Below the pieces are notes generated by a model. The model had not been told where the DNA came from. It searched no databases and saw only the letters and a program-made list of their open reading frames with translations. A stretch of 64,000 nucleotides of DNA from Nocardioides sp. 1609. GTDB taxonomy: Bacteria; Actinomycetota; Actinomycetes; Propionibacteriales; Nocardioidaceae. The position numbers were made by a program, and so were the translations under genes. Positions 59,863-64,000 of this stretch are shown in pieces (position 1 is the stretch's first letter; each line of letters begins with the position of its first letter). Where the stretch lies: NCBI RefSeq assembly GCF_004522105.1, contig NZ_SPUJ01000004.1, forward strand, positions 655,696-719,695, written 5' to 3'.

Positions 59863-61530
59863 ATGACCAGGGTCTCCCTCTCGCGGCTGCCGGACGGCGA
59901 GGTGCTGGTCGCCGAGGGTGGGGCCGAGCGGGTGCTGCCGGCGGCCGACCTCCCGGCCCACGTCGCCGAGCGCGAGGCCGACGACTCCGGGACCGGGGCC
60001 CCGCGGTGGGTCTGGGACGACACCGCCCGCTGGTACCCGCCGCTGCTGGCCGCCGGCGTCCGGGTCGCGCGCTGCCACGACCTGCGCCTGGGGCACCACC
60101 TGCTGCGGCGGGCGCCCGCGGTCGACCACCGGCTGCTCGAGGGTGAGCAGTCCGAGCACTGGCACCGGCTCGGACCGAGCCGGCCGTCCGACCCGGCCCT
60201 GTTCGAGATCGACGACACCGCCGAGCACCTGCGCGCCGACGTCGAGGACGCCCGGCAGCGGGCCGCCGTGGCGGCGTCCGCCGAGCCCGGTCGGCTCGGG
60301 TTGCTGCTCGGGGCCGAGTCGGCCGGCGCCCTCGTCGCGGCCGAGATGACCCACGCCGGGATCCCGTGGCGGGTCGACGTCCACGAACGGCTGCTCGTCG
60401 ACCTGCTCGGACCCCGGCCGCCGCGCGGTGCCCGGCCGCAGGGTCTGGAGGTGCTCGTGGCCGAGGTCCGGCGGGCCCTCGACGCACCCGGCCTCAACCC
60501 GGACTCGCGGCCCGAGCTGCTGGCCGCGCTGCGCCGCGCCGGCCTCGACGTCGCCGACACCCGGGCCTCGACGCTGCGCGCGCTCGACCACCCGAGCGTC
60601 GTCCCGCTGCTGCGCCACAAGCAGCTGGCCCACCTGTTCTCCACCAACGGGTGGGCGTGGCTCGACCAGTGGGTGAGCGGGGGTCGGTTCCGCCCGTCCT
60701 ACCAGCCGGCCGGGTCGAGCACCGGCCGGTGGTCCTCGAACGGCGGGGGAGCGCTCTCGATCCCGGTGCAGGTGCGGCCGGCGGCCGTGGCCGACGACGG
60801 CTGGGTGCTCGTCGTCGCCGACGTCGCCCAGCTCGAGCCCCGCGTGCTCGCCGGGATGAGCGGCGACCGGGCGCTGGCCCGGTCCGCCCGGGGCGCCGAC
60901 CTCTACCAGGGCATGGTCGACGACGGCGCGGTCGCCCACCGCAACGACGCCAAGCTCGGCCTGCTCGGGGCGATGTACGGCGCCACCAGCGGTGAGAGCG
61001 GCCGGATGGTCGCCGGTCTCACCCGGCGCTACCCCGACGCCTTCGGCCTCGTCGAGGACGCCGCCCGGGCCGGCGAGCGCGGCCAGGTGGTCCGCACGCT
61101 CCTCGGGCGCGGCTCGCCGGGTCTCGGCGAGGTGTGGGAGCACGACGACGACGGCCCGGCCGACGCCGACAGCCACGCCCGCCAGGCCCGTGTCCGCCGC
61201 GCCTACGGCCGGTTCACCCGCAACTTCGTCGTCCAGGGCACGGGTGCCGAGTGGGCGCTGTGCTGGATCGCCGACCTGCGCAACCGCCTCTGGCAGCTCG
61301 GCTCCGGACGGCTCGAGACCCGTCCGCACCTGGTGTTCTTCCTGCACGACGAGGTCGTCGTCCACGCTCCGGCCGACCTGGCGGACGCCGTCGCGGCGCA
61401 GACCGTCGAGGCGGCCGCCACGGCGTCGGCGCTGCTGTTCCGTGACCTGGCCATCGACTTCCCGCTCAGCACCTCGGTCGTGCGCTCCTACGCCGACGCG
61501 GGAAAGCGTGCGGCACCGGTCGAGGCCTGA
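59863..61530 (+). CDS. Family-A DNA polymerase-like protein with degenerate exonuclease domain
   Basis: 555 residues, much shorter than PolA (about 900). The polymerase domain has motif [16 protein letters not shown] (DYSQIELRVLA in PolA), [15 protein letters not shown], the O-helix region [18 protein letters not shown] and motif C LHDEVVVH. The N-terminal 220 residues resemble a 3'-5' exonuclease fold without the usual DEDD acids. It is annotated in other actinobacteria as a bifunctional exonuclease/polymerase without experimental work that I know of. It diverges from the DUF2256-DUF3253 gene with a 71-base gap, so the two may share control and a repair role. Confidence 0.88.
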   Translation: MTRVSLSRLPDGEVLVAEGGAERVLPAADLPAHVAEREADDSGTGAPRWVWDDTARWYPPLLAAGVRVARCHDLRLGHHLLRRAPAVDHRLLEGEQSEHWHRLGPSRPSDPALFEIDDTAEHLRADVEDARQRAAVAASAEPGRLGLLLGAESAGALVAAEMTHAGIPWRVDVHERLLVDLLGPRPPRGARPQGLEVLVAEVRRALDAPGLNPDSRPELLAALRRAGLDVADTRASTLRALDHPSVVPLLRHKQLAHLFSTNGWAWLDQWVSGGRFRPSYQPAGSSTGRWSSNGGGALSIPVQVRPAAVADDGWVLVVADVAQLEPRVLAGMSGDRALARSARGADLYQGMVDDGAVAHRNDAKLGLLGAMYGATSGESGRMVAGLTRRYPDAFGLVEDAARAGERGQVVRTLLGRGSPGLGEVWEHDDDGPADADSHARQARVRRAYGRFTRNFVVQGTGAEWALCWIADLRNRLWQLGSGRLETRPHLVFFLHDEVVVHAPADLADAVAAQTVEAAATASALLFRDLAIDFPLSTSVVRSYADAGKRAAPVEA

Positions 61531-61665
61531 GCGCGGCGGTCACCCACCCCGCCGGGTGAGTCCTGCATGGGTGGGCAGGGCCCGGGTACCTCGTCCCGGC
61601 AGGTTCTAGAACCGTTGCGCGTCCGTCCCCACGGGTTGCTCCCCACCATCGAAGAGGAACTGCCG

Positions 61666-62466
61666 ATGTCCAGAATCGCCCAGAGGATCCTCATCCTCGT
61701 CACCGGTCTCGCCGTCGCGCTCGGCGTCGCGGCCGTCCCGGCTTCGCCCGCGAGCGCCGCCGTGGTCGCCGACGCGGCCGCCGCCCGCGCTGCCGGCCCC
61801 TGCTCCGCGCAGGACCAGCGGGTCGGTCAGACCCGGACGAAGCTCGCCCAGGCCAAGAAGCACAAGAAGCAGACGACGCGGAAGCTGCGCAAGGCCAGGA
61901 AGGTCCACCAGAAGCGCCACACCACCTCGACCCAGAAGCGGCTGAAGCAGGCGCGCAAGGTCAACCGCAAGGCGATCCGCAACCTGCGCACGCAGCGGGC
62001 GCGCCACGCCGACGCCCGCGCGGCGGCCACGCGGTGCCACCGCGCCGGCTCGCCGCAGACACCCTCGGAGAACGAGGTGTTCCAGCGGCTCCTCGACGCG
62101 CTCGCGGGCGCCGGCCTCGACCCGGCCCAGCTCGACGCGATCGCCCGGCAGATCGCCGACGCGCTCGCCGGTGGCGGTCTGACGCCCGAGCAGCTCGCCG
62201 CGGCCCTGCAGCCCGTCGTCGACGCCCTCACCGCCGCCGGCCTGCCGGCCGACCAGCTCGCGGCCGTCCTCGAGCAGGTGCTCGGCGCGCTGTCGTCCGG
62301 CGACCTGCCCAGTGACCCGGACGGGCTGATCGACCTGGTCGTCGACACCGTGCAGGGCGCGCTGGCCGGCACCCCGCTCGACCAGCTCAACCCGATCCTC
62401 GAGGAGGTCCAGGCCGGGTTGGGCGACCTCCTCGGCGGCCTCCTCGGCGGACTGCCGCGATCCTGA
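61666..62466 (+). CDS. Exported protein with Lys/Arg-rich stretch and helical repeats
   Basis: 266 residues from ATG 61666 (AGAGGA eight bases upstream). Signal peptide ILILVTGLAVALGVAAVPAS with an Ala-rich cleavage region. A very basic helix follows (KLAQAKKHKKQTTRKLRKAR and on, about 30 Lys/Arg in 75 residues, between two Cys), then three amphipathic repeats of about 24 residues (LDPAQLDAIARQIADALAGG, LTPEQLAAALQPVVDALTAA, LPADQLAAVLEQVLGALSSG) and a Gly/Leu end. It may bind anionic wall polymers or nucleic acid. No family recognised. Confidence 0.82.
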   Translation: MSRIAQRILILVTGLAVALGVAAVPASPASAAVVADAAAARAAGPCSAQDQRVGQTRTKLAQAKKHKKQTTRKLRKARKVHQKRHTTSTQKRLKQARKVNRKAIRNLRTQRARHADARAAATRCHRAGSPQTPSENEVFQRLLDALAGAGLDPAQLDAIARQIADALAGGGLTPEQLAAALQPVVDALTAAGLPADQLAAVLEQVLGALSSGDLPSDPDGLIDLVVDTVQGALAGTPLDQLNPILEEVQAGLGDLLGGLLGGLPRS

Positions 62467-62679
62467 TCGCCGGAGGACCCGTGACGACCTTGCCGCTCCC
62501 TCGGGGAGGGGCAGGGTCGTCGCCCGTCCACCCCATCGGGCGACACACCGGGAGGATCGCGTCGAACGGCTGCGCGCACCGGTCGCGTGACGTACCGTTC
62601 CAGGTACCGAGGGTTCTTCGCGTCCCACCAGTCAGGTGGCTCCATTCCCGGCACTCCAGCGCATGATCGGATCCGGGCC

Positions 62680-63045
62680 GTGATCGATGTCCTCCACTCC
62701 TCGTCCGACGGGCGCGACGACGTCCTGTGCATCGTCACCGGCAGCCTCGACGTGGTCGGCGCGGCCCGCGCGCGCCGCACGCTCGACTCGCTGGTGGCCG
62801 GCGGCGCCGTCCGCGTCGCGGTCGACCTGCGGGGCCTGACGTTCGTCGACGCCTCGGGTCTCGGCGTCCTCGCCCGGCACTGGACGGGGTTGGCGTCGCG
62901 CCTCCCGGGCCGGGTGGTCCTGGCGGGGGCGAGCGAGGAGTTCTGGACGATGGTGGTGCGGACGCAGCGCCAGGCGACCTTCGCGCGCCCGGACCCGTCC
63001 GTCCCCGGGGGCGGGGTCGTGGTGCCGACCGACGGCGTCGCCTGA
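62680..63045 (+). CDS. STAS-domain protein (anti-sigma-factor-antagonist-like)
   Basis: 121 residues from GTG 62680; an upstream in-frame GTG at 62587 would add 31 residues with no clear ribosome site. CIVTGSLDVVGAARARRTLD and VAVDLRGLTFVDASGLGVLARH are the STAS core, with the phosphorylatable Ser equivalent in VDASGLG. Such stand-alone proteins bind anti-sigma factors. No anti-sigma kinase is adjacent. Confidence 0.8.
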   Translation: MIDVLHSSSDGRDDVLCIVTGSLDVVGAARARRTLDSLVAGGAVRVAVDLRGLTFVDASGLGVLARHWTGLASRLPGRVVLAGASEEFWTMVVRTQRQATFARPDPSVPGGGVVVPTDGVA

Positions 63046-63152
63046 CACCACGTCCCAATCACCTGCACGGGTGGCGGTAGATCTCCGGGGATGGGCACCG
63101 GGAGGAGTGGCGCGCCCGGACCGGGACGCGCCGCCCGATCCCAGGAGGCACC

Positions 63153-63887
63153 ATGAGTGACACCCCCACCAGCGAGAAGGCACAGGCGGCCGCGTCGACC
63201 GCGGCCGAGGAGGGCAAGCACGTCGCCGGCGTGGCGCAGAGCGAGGCCAAGAAGGTCGCGAGCGAGGCGACGTCGCAGGTGCGTTCGGTCCTTGACGACG
63301 CTCGTACGCAGGTCGGTGGCCAGCTCGGCGACCAGACGCGGCAGCAGCGTGACAACCTCGTCGTGACCCTCGGCACCTTTGGTGACGACCTCGCCACGAT
63401 GGCCGAGGCGCCTGAGGGTGGCCTGGCTGCCGACGTGGCCCGCGAGGTCGCCCAGCACGCGCAGAGGCTGACGGGTTACCTCGAGGGCCGTGAGCCCGGT
63501 GAGCTGCTCGACGACGCCCGTGACTTCGCGCGTCGGCGCCCCGGCACGTTCCTGCTCGGGGCCCTGGTGGCCGGCGTGGTCGTGGGTCGGGTCGCCCGCG
63601 GCGTCAAGGACGCCGGTCCGGACGCCCCGGCGACCACCTCGCCCGACCAGCTCGCTGCCCCGGCCGGCCCGCCGGTCGGTCAGTCCCTCGGGCTGCCCAC
63701 CGGGACCCCGGCCGCCGTGCCGGTGCCGCCCACCCCGGTCGCCGTCCCGACCCACGACGTCACCGCGCCCGCCACGGGCACGCGACCGTCCACGGGCACC
63801 CCGGGCACCCCGGGCACCGATGCCGGGCTCGGCACCGACGCTGCCGGCTACGGCCGGGGCGCTGGTCTGCCCGGCGGGCCCGCATGA
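63153..63887 (+). CDS. Amphipathic-helix membrane protein preceding a holin-family protein
   Basis: 244 residues from ATG 63153, preceded by AGGAGG at ideal spacing. A long helical region (EKAQAAASTAAEEGKHVAGVAQSEAKKVAS) is followed by a single membrane helix (GTFLLGALVAGVVVGRVAR) and a Pro/Thr/Gly-rich tail with a repeated GTPGT unit. Genes like this precede Phage_holin_3_6 (DUF1469) proteins in actinobacteria and are induced by envelope or osmotic stress. The stop overlaps the next start (ATGA). Confidence 0.82.
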   Translation: MSDTPTSEKAQAAASTAAEEGKHVAGVAQSEAKKVASEATSQVRSVLDDARTQVGGQLGDQTRQQRDNLVVTLGTFGDDLATMAEAPEGGLAADVAREVAQHAQRLTGYLEGREPGELLDDARDFARRRPGTFLLGALVAGVVVGRVARGVKDAGPDAPATTSPDQLAAPAGPPVGQSLGLPTGTPAAVPVPPTPVAVPTHDVTAPATGTRPSTGTPGTPGTDAGLGTDAAGYGRGAGLPGGPA

Positions 63888-64000
63888 GCACCTCCGACCC
63901 CCTCGGCGCGACCCACGCAGCCACGCCCACGGGCGCGTCGAGCGCGTCGGGTTCCTCGGGTTCCTCGGGTCATGAGACCCGCAGCCTCGGGGAGATCGTC
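63884..64000 (+). CDS. Phage-holin-family (DUF1469-like) protein, 3' partial
   Basis: Only the first 39 codons are inside the window. A Ser/Gly linker leads into HETRSLGEIV, the usual opening of Phage_holin_3_6 proteins (SLGELVGE.. follows in homologues). Coupled to the upstream gene by an ATGA overlap. These are chromosomal membrane proteins, not evidence of a prophage. Confidence 0.7.
   Translation, partial: MSTSDPLGATHAATPTGASSASGSSGSSGHETRSLGEIV

Noticed and set aside
63153..64000. Prophage lysis (holin) module
   Set aside because: The DUF1469-type holin-family pair is a chromosomal membrane-stress gene set; no phage structural or lysin genes are present.

Overview
The window looks like chromosome of a high-GC (roughly 70-73% by eye) Gram-positive actinobacterium, most likely Nocardioides or a close relative. 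Supporting signs are the codon use, dense ATGA/GTGA gene overlaps, frequent GTG starts, likely leaderless mRNAs (TANNNT 6-7 nt before the start codon), an IdeR with the textbook metal ligands, a CIRCE-controlled FmdB/Rv0991c-like gene, and a folate cyclo-ligase / UGPase / glp / rimJ / glpR locus in the order I recall from mycobacteria and corynebacteria. The genus is inference.

Layout. 0-5.9 kb: a heterodimeric ABC exporter (first subunit cut by the window edge), a short leader-RNA-like unit with its own promoter, a 12-codon ORF and a terminal hairpin, then an MFS exporter plus MarR operon behind two near-identical palindromes. 5.9-18.8 kb: alpha-glucosidase, hotdog protein, photolyase, IdeR, sirtuin, BASS transporter, DUF2277, an ECF-type sigma factor with a beta-propeller membrane protein, a trans-acting enoyl-reductase-like protein, a small repeat peptide, and a divergent MFS/TetR pair. 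18.8-24.1 kb: a compact Entner-Doudoroff operon (zwf-edd-eda) divergent from a ROK regulator.

25.8-33.1 kb is the accessory segment. It is gene-poor and less GC-biased in part. It carries a YCII protein, a second sigma factor operon, orphan genes, a tyrosine-recombinase fragment, frameshifted remnants and a lipoprotein, and it ends at a tRNA-Arg(CCU). It also holds six long stem-loops of one apparent family: stem sequences differ but stay paired, while the 14-17 nt G-run/C-run loop is conserved. Two adjacent pairs (H1/H2, H3/H4) have mutually complementary loops. This is the most unusual signal in the window.

33.3-49.2 kb: CHASE-like/PAS histidine kinase, LCP cell-wall ligase, mscL, SAF protein, FmdB chaperone-like protein with a perfect CIRCE, penicillin-acylase-family hydrolase, an 89-bp tandem repeat of hairpins, then the folate/UGPase/MoeA(Glp)/MoaC/Mog/GNAT/GlpR cluster and tRNA-Ala(CGC). 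In this copy of the cluster two molybdopterin genes (moaC, mog) sit between glp and the acetyltransferase, and the UGPase is of the eukaryotic type.

49.2-64 kb: DHFR-like protein, RTX-repeat protein, an FMO-BASS-epimerase operon joined by GTGA overlaps, a Tat-exported metallophosphoesterase, a cold-shock gene with long leader and terminator, a TetR/NmrA divergent pair, DUF2256-DUF3253 next to a divergent family-A DNA polymerase, an exported Lys-rich protein, a STAS protein and the start of a membrane-stress (holin-like) pair. All assignments come from reading the sequence; no database search was run.
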